From: Saccharopolyspora indica
GTDB taxonomy: Bacteria > Actinomycetota > Actinomycetes > Mycobacteriales > Pseudonocardiaceae
Direction of reading: 5' to 3'
Length of the DNA stretch: 64,000 nucleotides
Assembly (NCBI RefSeq): GCF_027853965.1
Contig: NZ_JAQGLB010000011.1
Span: forward strand, 62,001 to 126,000
The first letter of the stretch is position 1, and each line of letters starts with the position of its first letter. Positions 1 through 9,110 of this stretch are shown here, one piece after another. The notes under the pieces were generated by a model. That model was not told the DNA's origin. It saw only the letters and a list, made by a program, of their open reading frames with translations, and did no database searches. Both the position numbers and the translations under genes were made by a program.

Positions 1-162
1 CCGATCCGGCGGCTGGCGCACCGGGACCTCCCGACGATCTCCCGGTGGACCGAGTTCGACCGGGGCGGGCACTTCGCCGCCCTGGAGCAACCGGACCTGC
101 TGGTGGGCGACATCCGCGACTTCGCCCGTTCGCTGCGGGACGCGCTGGTGCCGAACCGGTAG
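1..162 (+). CDS. Epoxide hydrolase, C-terminal fragment (gene cut by window edge)
   Basis: Only the last 53 codons are present; the gene begins left of the window. The reading frame contains [19 protein letters not shown], which nearly matches the C-terminus of the complete EHN-type epoxide hydrolase at 6852-8015 ([19 protein letters not shown]). The His of RGGHFAA is in the position of the catalytic base of alpha/beta-hydrolase epoxide hydrolases. The two are therefore paralogues within one cluster. Enediyne clusters often carry one or two such enzymes acting on core epoxides, so the duplication fits that kind of cluster. The substrate cannot be read from the sequence. Confidence 0.8.
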   Translation, partial: PIRRLAHRDLPTISRWTEFDRGGHFAALEQPDLLVGDIRDFARSLRDALVPNR

Positions 163-313
163 TGCGCAGTTTTGAAGACGTCCGGCCGCGGCGCCGCGGT
201 CAGGATTGGCAAATGTGGACGGAGCGGTTCCGCGCCGGACCGTCCCGCGCGGACGCCTCGCCGAGGTGTCCGTTGTGGACACTTGAGATCACGATCCGTG
301 GAGGGGACGCCGT

Positions 314-1633
314 ATGGTTTCGCTGGAACCGGTCCTGCTCGACCACACGCGGTACTGGAACCGCAGGGCGGAAACCATGTCGCGGTCCGAGCTGGCCGAG
401 TGGCAGTGGCACAAGCTCAAGCGGGCGCTGGACCACGCCAGGCGCGGATCGTCGTTCTGGGCCGAGCGGATTCCCGCCGACGTCGAGTCGATGGCGGACT
501 TCACCGAGCGCGTTCCGCTGCTGCACAAGAAGGACCTGCTGGCCGCCCAGCAGGAGGCCCCGCCGTTCGGCAGCTGGCCCGCGCTGGCCCCGGAACTCGG
601 ATCCCGGTACCACCAGACCAGCGGCACCAGCGGGAACCCGCCGGTGCGCACGTTCGACACCGCGGCCGACTGGGCGTGGTCGGTGGACATCTTCTGCACC
701 GCGCTGCACGCCAACGGCGTCCGCCCGGGCCACCGCGGCATGGTCTGCTTCGGCTACGGCCTGTTCATGGGCTTCTGGGGGATGCACTACGCGCTGGAGC
801 GGATGGGGTGCATGAGCGTCCCTTCCGGAGGGCTGGACTCGCGGGCCAGGGTCCAACTGCTCGTGGACCAGCAGATCGAGGTGATCGGCTGCACGCCCAG
901 CTACGCGCTCCGGCTGCTCGAAACCGCCCGCGAGATGGGGATCGACCTGGCGCGCGACGGCAACGTCCAGGTCATCCTCGCCGGGGCGGAGCCGCGACCG
1001 GACTCCACCACCGACGCCATCGCCGCGGGCTTCGGCGCGCGGGTGTTCAACGCGGCGGGCACCACGGAGCTCGGTGCGGTGTTCATGTTCGAGTGCCCGT
1101 CGCGGCGCAACGCGTGCCACGTCGTCGAGTCGCACATCGTGGAGGAGGTGCTGCACCCGGACACGCTGCGCCCCGTCGGCTACGGCGAGGTCGGGGTGCG
1201 GGTGGCCAGCAGCCTCGGCCGCTCCGGGATGCCGCTGTTCCGGCACTGGACGGAGGACCTGGTGATCCGGCGGCCGTGGCACGCGTGCGAGTGCGGGCGC
1301 ACCTGGGACTTCTACGACGGCGGCATCCTCGGCCGCACCGACGACATGAAGAAGATCCGCGGCATCTCGGTGACGCCGGTGATGTTCGAGGACGTCATCC
1401 GCCGGTTCTCCGACGAGGTCAGCGAGTACCAGACGGTCCTGCGCAAGGACCGCGGACTGGACACCGTGGTGCTGCGGGTCGAACCCACCACCGCGATGCG
1501 CCCGGACCTGGGGCAGCGCATCAGCGGGCAGGTCAAGAGCGAGATCGGCATCCGGCCGGAGGTGGAGCTGGCCGAACCGAGCAGCCTGCCCCGATCGGAC
1601 TGGAAGACGGCGAGGTTCCTCGATGAACGGTGA
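314..1633 (+). CDS. PaaK / coenzyme F390 synthetase-like adenylate-forming ligase
   Basis: A 439-residue member of the phenylacetate-CoA ligase (PaaK)-like branch of the ANL superfamily. It would activate a carboxylic acid as the acyl-adenylate in the cytoplasm. The phosphate-binding loop YHQTSGTSG lies near residue 100, the FNAAGTTELG segment near 245, and the hinge-proximal GRTDDMKKIRG segment near 340. It also has the ECGRTW cysteine element of the PaaK group. The ATG follows GTGGAGGGGA. The 3' end overlaps the next gene by 11 bp, which implies translational coupling. Two ligases of this kind flank the chorismate-derived aryl acid genes, so an aminobenzoate-type substrate is likely by context. 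A homologue called F390 synthetase is part of the C-1027 benzoxazolinate set (from memory). Confidence 0.85.
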   Translation: MVSLEPVLLDHTRYWNRRAETMSRSELAEWQWHKLKRALDHARRGSSFWAERIPADVESMADFTERVPLLHKKDLLAAQQEAPPFGSWPALAPELGSRYHQTSGTSGNPPVRTFDTAADWAWSVDIFCTALHANGVRPGHRGMVCFGYGLFMGFWGMHYALERMGCMSVPSGGLDSRARVQLLVDQQIEVIGCTPSYALRLLETAREMGIDLARDGNVQVILAGAEPRPDSTTDAIAAGFGARVFNAAGTTELGAVFMFECPSRRNACHVVESHIVEEVLHPDTLRPVGYGEVGVRVASSLGRSGMPLFRHWTEDLVIRRPWHACECGRTWDFYDGGILGRTDDMKKIRGISVTPVMFEDVIRRFSDEVSEYQTVLRKDRGLDTVVLRVEPTTAMRPDLGQRISGQVKSEIGIRPEVELAEPSSLPRSDWKTARFLDER

Positions 1634-1838
1634 ATTGGCTCCCAGCCAGCTGCGGCGGCTGCACGAGCACTACGACGGTCTGCGCGAACTGGCCGCGAGC
1701 TGCGATGTGCCCGCGGTGCGGGCCGCGGTCGGCGTCGCGGTCGCAGAGCTGCGCGTCGCCCTCGACGGCCAGACGCTGGACCTGGACTTCTACGAAACGG
1801 GAACCGCGGACGCCCGAGCGGCGAGCGCGGCGGTGTGA
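1623..1838 (+). CDS. Small hypothetical protein of the aryl-acid cluster
   Basis: A 71-residue protein that I do not recognise. It is mostly helical by composition (LRRLHEHYDGLRELAASC; VRAAVGVAVAELRVAL) and has an acidic, hydrophobic tail. It has no phosphopantetheine DSL motif, so it is not an obvious carrier protein, and it has no signal peptide. It is probably real because it starts inside the 3' end of the upstream ligase (11-bp overlap) and keeps the codon bias of its neighbours. It may be a small partner or chaperone of the ligase, but that is only a guess. Confidence 0.55.
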   Translation: MNGELAPSQLRRLHEHYDGLRELAASCDVPAVRAAVGVAVAELRVALDGQTLDLDFYETGTADARAASAAV

Positions 1839-1921
1839 AGCGGGCTTCGGCGCCCGCCGAAGCCCCACCGCAGCCGGCTCCGCCGCATTCCGAAACGAGC
1901 TTGACATCTGGAAGGACCGCA

Positions 1922-3172
1922 ATGGTTGTGCAGGACAAGGTGGCCGGGGAAGCCACCGGACCGGTTGCCGGGGGATCCCGGAAGATCCCGAAACTGGAAG
2001 GGGTGCGCGGCCTGTGCGCCGGGGTGGTGCTGCTCTACCACACGGCGTTCTTCGCCGGCGTGCTGGCGCTGCCGGGAAGTCCGGGCACACCGGTGTTCGG
2101 CTTCCTGTTCACCGGCCTGGAGGTCTTCCTCCCGCCGTTCTTCGTGCTGTCCGGCTACCTGCTGTACCGGTCGTTCGCGAAGTCGGTGATCACGGGTGCG
2201 CCGCGTCCGGCGATCGGGTCGTTCCTGGCCCGCCGCTCGGTGCGGATCCTGCCCGCGTTCTGGGTCCTGACCGCTTTCTGCCTGCTGGTCCTGAACTTCA
2301 ACAGCATCGACGGCGTCTGGTACGTCCTGCGACCGCTGCTGCTGCTGCACTCCTTCCAGATGTCCACCTGGCCCGCCGGGATGGAAGCGACCTGGACGGT
2401 CACCACCGAGATGACCTTCTACCTGCTGCTGCCGGTGTTCGCCTGGTTCATCCAGCTGTTCGCCGCGCGGGCGCCCGAACCCGCCCAGCGGGCGCAGCGG
2501 ATGCTGCTGCCCATCCTGCTCATCGGTGCGGTCGGCCTGATCTGGCAGGCCTACATCAGCGCCCCGTCGGCGGTGTCCATCCCGGACCCGGCGTTCTGGC
2601 CGCCGCGCTACTTCGGCACCTGCGCGATCGGCATGGCGCTGGCGGTGCTGTCGGTGCAGGCCGAGGTGCACGGTCCCGGCGGGCTGTTCCGCCTGGTCCA
2701 GCGCCACCCCAACAAGTTCTGGCTCGGCGCGCTGGTGGCGTACCTGGTGAACCTGCCGAAGCCGTTCGGCACCCCCGGCGCGGGCGACTGGGCGGCGATG
2801 CTGCAGATGATGGTCGACCACGTGCTGATCCTGGTGTTCTCCACGCTGCTGCTGCTCCCGCTGCTGGTGCCGGACGTCCGGTCGCGGCTGATGGACGCGG
2901 TGCTGGCCAACCGGCCGATCCGCTACCTCGGGCGCATCTCCTACGGCGTGTACCTCTGGCACATGGCGGTGCTCCTGCTGGTGGTCGGCCTGGGCGACGT
3001 GTTCGGCGGGCAGGGCCCGGCCAGCCCGACGTCCTACGGCGGCGCGGGCGCCGACCTGGGGTTCTGGCCGCTCCTGCTGCTCGTGCTGTCCTGCACGGTG
3101 GCGATCGCGACGGTCAGCCACTTCCTGCTCGAACAGCCGCTGGCGCGGCTGGTGAACCGGAAGACGAGGTGA
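1922..3172 (+). CDS. Acyltransferase family 3 integral membrane protein
   Basis: A polytopic membrane acyltransferase of about 416 residues (Acyltransferase_3 family, as in O-antigen and macrolide O-acyltransferases). It has about ten hydrophobic helices and the conserved His near the first helix (VVLLYHTAFF), with RRSVRILPAFW and GRISYGVYLWHM further along. An upstream in-frame GTG overlapping the previous stop would add 29 residues. I chose the ATG because GGAAGG stands six bases before it and the extra residues are low-complexity Ala/Pro. It probably acylates the pathway product or a sugar on it. A second family member is encoded at 10364-11644 on the other strand. Confidence 0.85.
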   Translation: MVVQDKVAGEATGPVAGGSRKIPKLEGVRGLCAGVVLLYHTAFFAGVLALPGSPGTPVFGFLFTGLEVFLPPFFVLSGYLLYRSFAKSVITGAPRPAIGSFLARRSVRILPAFWVLTAFCLLVLNFNSIDGVWYVLRPLLLLHSFQMSTWPAGMEATWTVTTEMTFYLLLPVFAWFIQLFAARAPEPAQRAQRMLLPILLIGAVGLIWQAYISAPSAVSIPDPAFWPPRYFGTCAIGMALAVLSVQAEVHGPGGLFRLVQRHPNKFWLGALVAYLVNLPKPFGTPGAGDWAAMLQMMVDHVLILVFSTLLLLPLLVPDVRSRLMDAVLANRPIRYLGRISYGVYLWHMAVLLLVVGLGDVFGGQGPASPTSYGGAGADLGFWPLLLLVLSCTVAIATVSHFLLEQPLARLVNRKTR

Positions 3173-3178
3173 ACCGGG

Positions 3179-3844
3179 ATGCGCAGGATCGTCGCGATCA
3201 ACGGTTCGGAACGAGCCGAGGGCAACACGCTGGGGGTGCTGGAGCACGCGGCCACGACCCTGGCCACGAGATCGGTCGAACTGGAGATCGTCCGGCTCGC
3301 CGAGCTGCGCATGGGCCCGTGCGGGCCGTGCGGGGACTGCAACTCCCGGACCGTGGCGTGCGAGGTGGACGACGACATCGCCGACGTGGTCCGCCGGATG
3401 ACCGCGGCCGACGGGATCATCTACGCCGCACCGGTGCACGGCTTCGGCACCTCCGCGCTGATGCAGGCGTTCATCGAGCGCTCCGGGGTCGGCTACCTGC
3501 GGTTCGACCGCCCGCTGACCAACAAGGTCGCCGGGGTGATCGTCACCGGTCGGCGCTACGCCCACACCGAGGTCCACAGCCACCTGGTCACCAACGTCAT
3601 GCTCAACCGCATGGTGCTGGTGGGCAGCGGTTTCCCGGCGATCGTCTACGGCAACCAGCCCGGTGACGCCGAGCACGACGACGAAGGCCTGCAGATGGTG
3701 GACCGGATGCTGCACCGGATGGTGGACATGATCGAGGTGCTGCACGAGCACCGCGAGCTCACCGGCAGGGACGGACTCGACACCGATCTGGCCAACGAGC
3801 GCGACGACCGCTGGTTCGCGGCGCGCAGCTCGCCCATCGGCTGA
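3179..3844 (+). CDS. Iron-sulfur FMN flavoprotein, NADPH-dependent FMN reductase family (SgcG-like ADIC dehydrogenase candidate)
   Basis: A 221-residue flavodoxin-fold oxidoreductase. The N-terminal GSERAEGNT segment is the FMN phosphate-binding loop, and [15 protein letters not shown] is the usual second FMN contact. Between them is a compact Cys cluster with spacing CX2CX2CX6C (C48-C61 region, PCGPCGDC), as in iron-sulfur flavoproteins that carry a [4Fe-4S] cluster. In C-1027 biosynthesis an FMN/Fe-S enzyme (SgcG) oxidises 2-amino-2-deoxyisochorismate to 3-enolpyruvoylanthranilate. The TrpE-like enzyme two genes downstream makes the same role attractive here. Family assignment is firm; the specific reaction is inference. 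The gene is six bases from the upstream stop. Confidence 0.85.
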   Translation: MRRIVAINGSERAEGNTLGVLEHAATTLATRSVELEIVRLAELRMGPCGPCGDCNSRTVACEVDDDIADVVRRMTAADGIIYAAPVHGFGTSALMQAFIERSGVGYLRFDRPLTNKVAGVIVTGRRYAHTEVHSHLVTNVMLNRMVLVGSGFPAIVYGNQPGDAEHDDEGLQMVDRMLHRMVDMIEVLHEHRELTGRDGLDTDLANERDDRWFAARSSPIG

Positions 3845-3866
3845 CCCGACGTTTCAGGAGGAGCGG

Positions 3867-5270
3867 ATGCTGCCGAGCGAGAGCACCGCGCAGGAGTTCC
3901 TGCGCGGCTACCGGGACGGGCTTCTGTCCGAAGAGGACTTCGACGCGTGGTACCGCCACCGGCTGGCCGAGGTCCTGCGGCACGTCACCGGGAAATCGGA
4001 CTTCTACCGCGAGCACTTCGCCGGGGTGGCACTGGAATCGGTGACTCCCGATGACCTCTCGGCACTGCCGTTCACCACCAAGGAGCACCTGCGCGAGGCG
4101 ATGTTCTCGGTGCTGAGCGGGACCATCGACGAGGCCGCGGTCTACTACGAGACGACCGGGACGACGGGTGCGGCCACGCCCTGCCCGCGCAGCGCGAACG
4201 AGATCGCGTTGAGCAACCTGCACGTGGCGGACTCCTGGCGGTCGGTCTTCGCGGCCCGCTTCGGCGACCGGATGCCGGTGATCGCGCTGATGGGGCCCTC
4301 GGAGCTCTACGCGTTCGGCGACACCTTCGGCGAGGTCGCCCAGCAGTTGGGCGCCTGCCACGTCAAGCTGTGGCCGGAGTCGAACCGGGTCGGTTTCGAA
4401 CGGGCGTTGCGGCTGCTCGAGCAGCTCCGCGTCGAGGTCGTGGTCTGCGCACCGGCGTTGTGCCTCAGCCTGGCCAAAGCCGCCCAGCACTACGGATACG
4501 ACCTGCGCGAGGACTTCGACATCGAGCTTTTCCTGGTGCTGGGGGAGATCTGCACGCCGGAGTTCTCCGAGAACGTGGCGTCGCTGTGGGGCGCACCGGC
4601 GCTGCCGACGCTGTACGGATCGCAGGAGGCGCTGGCGATCGGCACCGGGTGCGCGCACCGCCGCCTGCACCTGTCCGATCCCAACTACCTGGTCGAGATC
4701 CTGGAACCGGGCACCGACCGGGTGCTGGGCCGCACCGGCACCGGCGAGCTGTGCCTGACCATGCTCATCGACGGCATCAAACCGCTGATCCGGTACCGCA
4801 CCGGCGATCTGGTGCGGGTCGGCGACCGGTGCGACTGCGGCCGGGCGGGTTCGGTGGTCGAGGTCCTCGGCCGGGTCGCCGACGGCGTCGAGCTGGGTGG
4901 CAGGCGGCTGCAACCGGCCGAGATCGAGACGGCGGTGCTCGGCGGGTTGCGCGGTTGCCTGGGCTACCAGGTGGTCCTCGACCGGGCCGCTGACGGCGGC
5001 GACGAGGTGACCGTCCGGCTGGACCTGCTGCCCGAGGTCAGCGGCGACACCGGTGCGGTGGCGGCGGGCGTGCTGGCCAGGTTGCGGGAGCTGGCCGACG
5101 TGCGGGCCGAGGTCTCGGTGCAGTCGGCGCTGGACCCGGTGACCCACACCGGGGCCTACGTCAGCTGGAAGGCGGCGCGGATCCTGGACAACCGGACGGC
5201 CCCGGACAGCGCGACCCTCGTGGCCAGGCAGGTCGCGTCCCGCTATGCGATCACCGGGGAGCGGCGCTGA
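3867..5270 (+). CDS. PaaK / coenzyme F390 synthetase-like adenylate-forming ligase (second copy)
   Basis: A 467-residue ANL enzyme of the PaaK-like branch, divergent from the copy at 314-1633. The P-loop is YYETTGTTGA near residue 92, followed by TLYGSQE (the A5-type motif), IRYRTGDLV (A7-like) and GRVADGVELGGRRLQPAEIE at the hinge. A CDCGRAG element matches the Cys pair seen in the family. The ATG follows AGGAGGAGCGG. The last base of its stop is the first base of the next ATG (TGATG), so it is tightly coupled to the chorismate enzyme. One of the two ligases may activate or cyclise the aryl acid and the other may load it. Which does which cannot be told from sequence. Confidence 0.85.
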   Translation: MLPSESTAQEFLRGYRDGLLSEEDFDAWYRHRLAEVLRHVTGKSDFYREHFAGVALESVTPDDLSALPFTTKEHLREAMFSVLSGTIDEAAVYYETTGTTGAATPCPRSANEIALSNLHVADSWRSVFAARFGDRMPVIALMGPSELYAFGDTFGEVAQQLGACHVKLWPESNRVGFERALRLLEQLRVEVVVCAPALCLSLAKAAQHYGYDLREDFDIELFLVLGEICTPEFSENVASLWGAPALPTLYGSQEALAIGTGCAHRRLHLSDPNYLVEILEPGTDRVLGRTGTGELCLTMLIDGIKPLIRYRTGDLVRVGDRCDCGRAGSVVEVLGRVADGVELGGRRLQPAEIETAVLGGLRGCLGYQVVLDRAADGGDEVTVRLDLLPEVSGDTGAVAAGVLARLRELADVRAEVSVQSALDPVTHTGAYVSWKAARILDNRTAPDSATLVARQVASRYAITGERR

Positions 5271-6733
5271 TGAACCTGCTGGAGAAGGTGCGGGTGCGCA
5301 CCGAATCCCGCGTGATCGAGGCCCCGGCGGATCCGCTGTCCGCCTACTGCGCGCTGGCGGCCAGGTTCGGCCGGGAACAGGTCTACCTGCTGGAATCGGC
5401 GGCCGGGCCGCAGCGCGACGTCCGGCACGAGTTCATCGGCTTCGGTGAGCTGCTCACCGTGTCGGTGACCCGGTCGCTGGTGCGGGTGACCGGGATTCCG
5501 GTGCTGCGCGACGGCGTGCGGGAGCGGATGGCGCCGCTGCTCGTCCGCGGCGCGGACGGGTGGCGGTTGCGGGAACCGCGCGACCTGTGGCCGGTGCTGC
5601 GCGTGGTGCAGGGCATGTTCGACACCGGGGAAGCACCGCACAGCCCCGGTTTCGGCTTCCTCGCGCACCTCGGGTACGACGCCGCGCGCTACATCGAGGA
5701 TCTGCCGTACCTCATCGACCAGGAACCGGAACTGCCGGACGTGCACCTCGCGCTGCACCAGGGCTGCGTGGTGACCGACCTGGACCGGCGCACCAGCCGG
5801 GTGCTGGTGCACTCCGGGGACGGCTGGCCGGAGCTGGACGCGGACGGGATCGCCGAACTGGTGGCCCAGGCCCGCACCGGGCCCGCGAACACCACGGCCA
5901 TCGCGGCCGAATCCGTGCACGACGACACCACCCGCGAGTCCTACCTGTCCGATGTGGAGCGCTGCCACGAGCACATCGCCGCGGGGGACATCTACCAGGT
6001 GCAGCTCGGGCACGAGATCGCGGTGACGAGCTCGCTCGACCCGTCGGAGGTCTACCGCCGCCTCCGGCACCGCAACGCCTCGCCCTACATGTACCTGACC
6101 CACCTCGCCGGGCACACCGTCGTGGGCGCCAGCCCGGAGCTGTTCGTCCAGGTGGAGGACGGCACGGTCACGATGCGGCCGATCGCGGGCACCGTGCCCC
6201 GGCACGGGGTCGCCGACGAGGTCGCCGCCCGCCGCCTCCGCGCCGACGCCAAGGAACTGGCCGAGCACACCATGCTGGTGGACCTGTGCCGCAACGACAT
6301 CGGGCGGATCTGCCTGCCGAACAGCCTCGACGTGCCCAGCGAGCTGGTCGTCGAGCGCTTCTCCCACGTGCAGCACCTGGTTTCGACGGTCGTCGGACGA
6401 GCCGCCGAGGACACCGACGTCTTCGACATCATCGCCGCGCTGTTCCCCGCGGGCACCGTGACCGGCGCCCCCAAGATCCGCGCCATGGAGATCATCGAGG
6501 AGCTGGAGAGCAGCCGGCGCGGCTTGTACGCGGGCGCGGTCGGGCTGATCGGCTGCGACGGCTACGCCAACCTCGCGCTGTGCATCCGCACCCTGATCCA
6601 CTCCGGCGACGTCTACCGCACCCGCGCATCGGCCGGCGTGGTGGCCGACTCCGACGCGGGCCGGGAGTGGGTGGAGACGCTGGCCAAGTCCAGCGCCGCC
6701 TACTGGGCGGTGACCGGGCAGGAGCTGCTCTAG
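5270..6733 (+). CDS. Chorismate aminase, TrpE-like component I (anthranilate or 2-amino-2-deoxyisochorismate synthase)
   Basis: A 487-residue chorismate-utilising enzyme with an N-terminal TrpE subdomain and a complete C-terminal catalytic domain: RPIAGTVPR near residue 303, KELAEHTMLVDLCRNDIGR, FSHVQHLVSTV and FPAGTVTGAPK. The PIAGT motif, not the PIKGT of aminodeoxychorismate (PabB) enzymes, means amination at C2, giving anthranilate or ADIC. The amidotransferase partner is encoded apart at 14136-14738. With the Fe-S flavoprotein nearby I favour an ADIC synthase (SgcD-type), but plain anthranilate synthase cannot be excluded. It is coupled to the upstream ligase by a TGATG overlap. Confidence 0.88.
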   Translation: MNLLEKVRVRTESRVIEAPADPLSAYCALAARFGREQVYLLESAAGPQRDVRHEFIGFGELLTVSVTRSLVRVTGIPVLRDGVRERMAPLLVRGADGWRLREPRDLWPVLRVVQGMFDTGEAPHSPGFGFLAHLGYDAARYIEDLPYLIDQEPELPDVHLALHQGCVVTDLDRRTSRVLVHSGDGWPELDADGIAELVAQARTGPANTTAIAAESVHDDTTRESYLSDVERCHEHIAAGDIYQVQLGHEIAVTSSLDPSEVYRRLRHRNASPYMYLTHLAGHTVVGASPELFVQVEDGTVTMRPIAGTVPRHGVADEVAARRLRADAKELAEHTMLVDLCRNDIGRICLPNSLDVPSELVVERFSHVQHLVSTVVGRAAEDTDVFDIIAALFPAGTVTGAPKIRAMEIIEELESSRRGLYAGAVGLIGCDGYANLALCIRTLIHSGDVYRTRASAGVVADSDAGREWVETLAKSSAAYWAVTGQELL

Positions 6734-6851
6734 CCGGGTGCGGGCACTGAGCACTTTGGAAGATGTGGCCACCCGGGCCGTGCACCGAAACTGAACCGTG
6801 GCGAGGGCGGCGCTGTCCGCATCGCCCGAGCCGAACCAACTGGAGGTCCCG

Positions 6852-8015
6852 ATGCGGCCGTTCCGAATCGAGATCCCGCAGGCCGACCTCGACGACCTGC
6901 ACCGCCGGATCGCGGCGACCAGGTGGCCGAGCGAGGTCGCCGACGTCGGCTGGGACCGCGGCGTGCCGGTCGGCTACCTGCGGGAACTGGCCGAGCACTG
7001 GCGCACCGACTACGACTGGCGGGCAGCGGAGGCCCAGCTCAACGCCCATCCGCAGTTCATCACCGAGATCGACGGCGCCGACGTGCACTTCCTGCACGTG
7101 CGCTCGCCGGAGCCGGGCGCCACCCCGCTGCTGCTCACGCACGGCTGGCCGGGTTCGGTCGCCGAGTTCCTCCCGGTGATCGGCCCGCTGACCGACCCGG
7201 CCGCGCACGGCGGTGACCCCGCGGACGCCTTCCACCTGGTGATCCCCTCGATTCCGGGCTACGGGTTCTCCGGGCCGGTCACCGAGCGCGGCTGGGACGT
7301 GGTCCGGGTCGCGCACGCGTGGGGCGAGCTGATGCGGCGGCTCGGGTACGAGCGCTACTACGCCCAAGGCGGCGACTGGGGGACGGCGATCTCCCTGCAG
7401 CTGGGCCGGGCGTTCCCGCGGAACGTGCTCGGCGTCCACGTGAACATGCTCGTCACCTTCCCGTCCGACGACCCCGAGGTGCTGGCCGGGCTGGACGAGC
7501 GGGACCAGGAACGGCTGGCCCGGATGGTGTGGTTCCACCAGGAGTGCACCGGGTGGCAGCGCATCCAGTCCACCCGGCCGCAGACCCTGTGCTACGGCCT
7601 CACCGACTCCCCGGTCGGCCAGCTGGCGTGGGCCGTGGAGAAGTTCAAGGAGTGGAGCAGCGGGAAGGTCCCGGAGGACGCGCTGGACCGCGATCACCTG
7701 CTGACCAACGTCACGATCTACTGGCTGACCGCCACCGCGGGCTCCGCCGCGCAGCTCTACTACGAATCCTCCCGGACCGAGGAGGACAACATCCGAACCT
7801 GGGGCGGGCCGTGGGACCTGGCGATGCCGGTCGGCGTGGCGGTGTTCCCGCACGACGCGACCCCGCCGGTCCGCCGCTTCGCCGAGCCGATGATCCCGAC
7901 GCTGTCGCACTGGACGGAGTTCGACCGGGGCGGGCACTTCGCCGCGATGGAGCAGCCGGAGCTGCTCGTCGACGACGTCCGGCGATTCGTCCGGTCCTGC
8001 GCCGACCGGAGCTGA
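6852..8015 (+). CDS. Epoxide hydrolase with EHN domain (alpha/beta hydrolase)
   Basis: A 387-residue enzyme that opens an epoxide to a vicinal diol through an aspartyl ester. The N-terminal EHN region ([21 protein letters not shown]) precedes the hydrolase fold. HGWPGS near residue 97 is the oxyanion element, GGDWG near 173-177 carries the nucleophile Asp, and RGGHFAA near 362 carries the His. The ATG is chosen because GGAGG lies five bases upstream; an earlier GTG lacks a site. Length and architecture match the enzymes of enediyne clusters and microsomal-type hydrolases. It is followed after 19 bp by a dehydrogenase, so an epoxide-to-diol-to-ketone sequence is possible. Confidence 0.87.
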   Translation: MRPFRIEIPQADLDDLHRRIAATRWPSEVADVGWDRGVPVGYLRELAEHWRTDYDWRAAEAQLNAHPQFITEIDGADVHFLHVRSPEPGATPLLLTHGWPGSVAEFLPVIGPLTDPAAHGGDPADAFHLVIPSIPGYGFSGPVTERGWDVVRVAHAWGELMRRLGYERYYAQGGDWGTAISLQLGRAFPRNVLGVHVNMLVTFPSDDPEVLAGLDERDQERLARMVWFHQECTGWQRIQSTRPQTLCYGLTDSPVGQLAWAVEKFKEWSSGKVPEDALDRDHLLTNVTIYWLTATAGSAAQLYYESSRTEEDNIRTWGGPWDLAMPVGVAVFPHDATPPVRRFAEPMIPTLSHWTEFDRGGHFAAMEQPELLVDDVRRFVRSCADRS

Positions 8016-8034
8016 CGCCCCGCGAGAGGACGAC

Positions 8035-9048
8035 GTGCGCTACTTCTCCCTGTCCGAGTTCACCGGAGCGGCGGGCCTGCGCCGCGGCGACCGCGAGCCA
8101 CCGCGGCCCGGGCTCCGCCAGGTGCTGGTCCGGTTGCGGGCCTGGTCGCTCAACCACCGCGACCTGCTGATCGCCGAGAACCGGTACGGGCCCGAGGTCC
8201 GGCCCGGAGTCGTCCCGCTGTCCGACGGCGCCGGCGAGGTGGTCGAGGTGGGCGCCGAGGTGAGCCGGTGGCGCACCGGGGACCGGGTGATCGGGATCTT
8301 CCTGCCGAACTGGATCTCCGGCGAGGCCCGGGCGGAGTCGTTCGCCGCGGCGCTGGGCGGTTCCGCGGACGGGGTGCTGACCGAGTACGCGGTGTTCGAC
8401 GAGCAGGCGCTCGTGGCCGCCCCGGAGCACCTGAGCTTCGCGGAGGCCGCCACCTTGCCGTGCGCGGCGGTGACCGCCTGGCAGGCGGTGGTCGAGGTCG
8501 GCGGCGGGCGACCCGGTCAGCAGGTGCTCACCCTGGGCAGCGGCGGTGTCTCGGTGTTCGCCGTCCAGCTCGCCCGCGCGCTCGGCGTGCGCGTGGTCGC
8601 GACCTCCAGCAGCGATGAGAAGCTCGCGCGACTGGCCGAGCTCGGCGCTGCGGAGCTGGTGAACTACCGCGAAGTCCCGGAGTGGGGCAAGGACGTGGCG
8701 GCCCGCACCGGCGGCGGCGTCGACAACGTGATCGAGGTCGGCGGCGCGGGAACCCTGCCGCAGTCCCTGCGCGCGGTGCGCCCCGGCGGCCGGATCAGCG
8801 TGATCGGGGTGCTGGAAGCGGGTCCGGGGATCAGCCCGGTCCCGCTCCTGCGCAAGGCCTTGCGACTGCAAGGCGTCTACGTGGGCAGCCGCGAGATGTT
8901 CGAGGCGCTCAACCGCACCCTGGTCCAGCACCGCCTGCACCCGGTCGTCGACCGGGTCTTCCCGTTCTCCGAAGCGGAGCAGGCGTACCGGTACTTCGCC
9001 ACCCAGCAGCACTTCGGCAAGGTCGTCATAGTCGAGGACGGTCCTTGA
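8035..9048 (+). CDS. Medium-chain NAD(P)-dependent dehydrogenase/reductase lacking zinc ligands
   Basis: A 337-residue MDR-superfamily oxidoreductase of the zinc-independent (quinone/enoyl reductase-like) kind. It has SLNHRDLLIAENRYG in the substrate domain, TLPCAAVTAWQA before the Rossmann domain, and the nucleotide loop LTLGSGGVSVFAVQLA near residue 163. The GHE catalytic-zinc motif and the four-Cys structural zinc lobe are absent. It starts at a GTG after GAGAGGACGAC, 19 bp after the epoxide hydrolase, so both are probably cotranscribed. It would oxidise an alcohol or reduce an enone on the pathway product. The substrate is unknown. Confidence 0.85.
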   Translation: MRYFSLSEFTGAAGLRRGDREPPRPGLRQVLVRLRAWSLNHRDLLIAENRYGPEVRPGVVPLSDGAGEVVEVGAEVSRWRTGDRVIGIFLPNWISGEARAESFAAALGGSADGVLTEYAVFDEQALVAAPEHLSFAEAATLPCAAVTAWQAVVEVGGGRPGQQVLTLGSGGVSVFAVQLARALGVRVVATSSSDEKLARLAELGAAELVNYREVPEWGKDVAARTGGGVDNVIEVGGAGTLPQSLRAVRPGGRISVIGVLEAGPGISPVPLLRKALRLQGVYVGSREMFEALNRTLVQHRLHPVVDRVFPFSEAEQAYRYFATQQHFGKVVIVEDGP

Positions 9049-9110
9049 CCGCGAACTTCCCGGACCGGCCGGGAAAACCCGAACAGGAACAAGGAAGGAA
9101 GGGGACAACG

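Noticed and set aside
1890-1925. TTGACA before the first acyltransferase as a sigma-70 promoter
   Set aside because: No suitable -10 box follows at proper distance, and the upstream genes overlap, so read-through is sufficient.
5270-6733. Aminodeoxychorismate (PABA) synthase
   Set aside because: The motif is PIAGT, not PIKGT. The Lys needed for C4 amination chemistry is absent.
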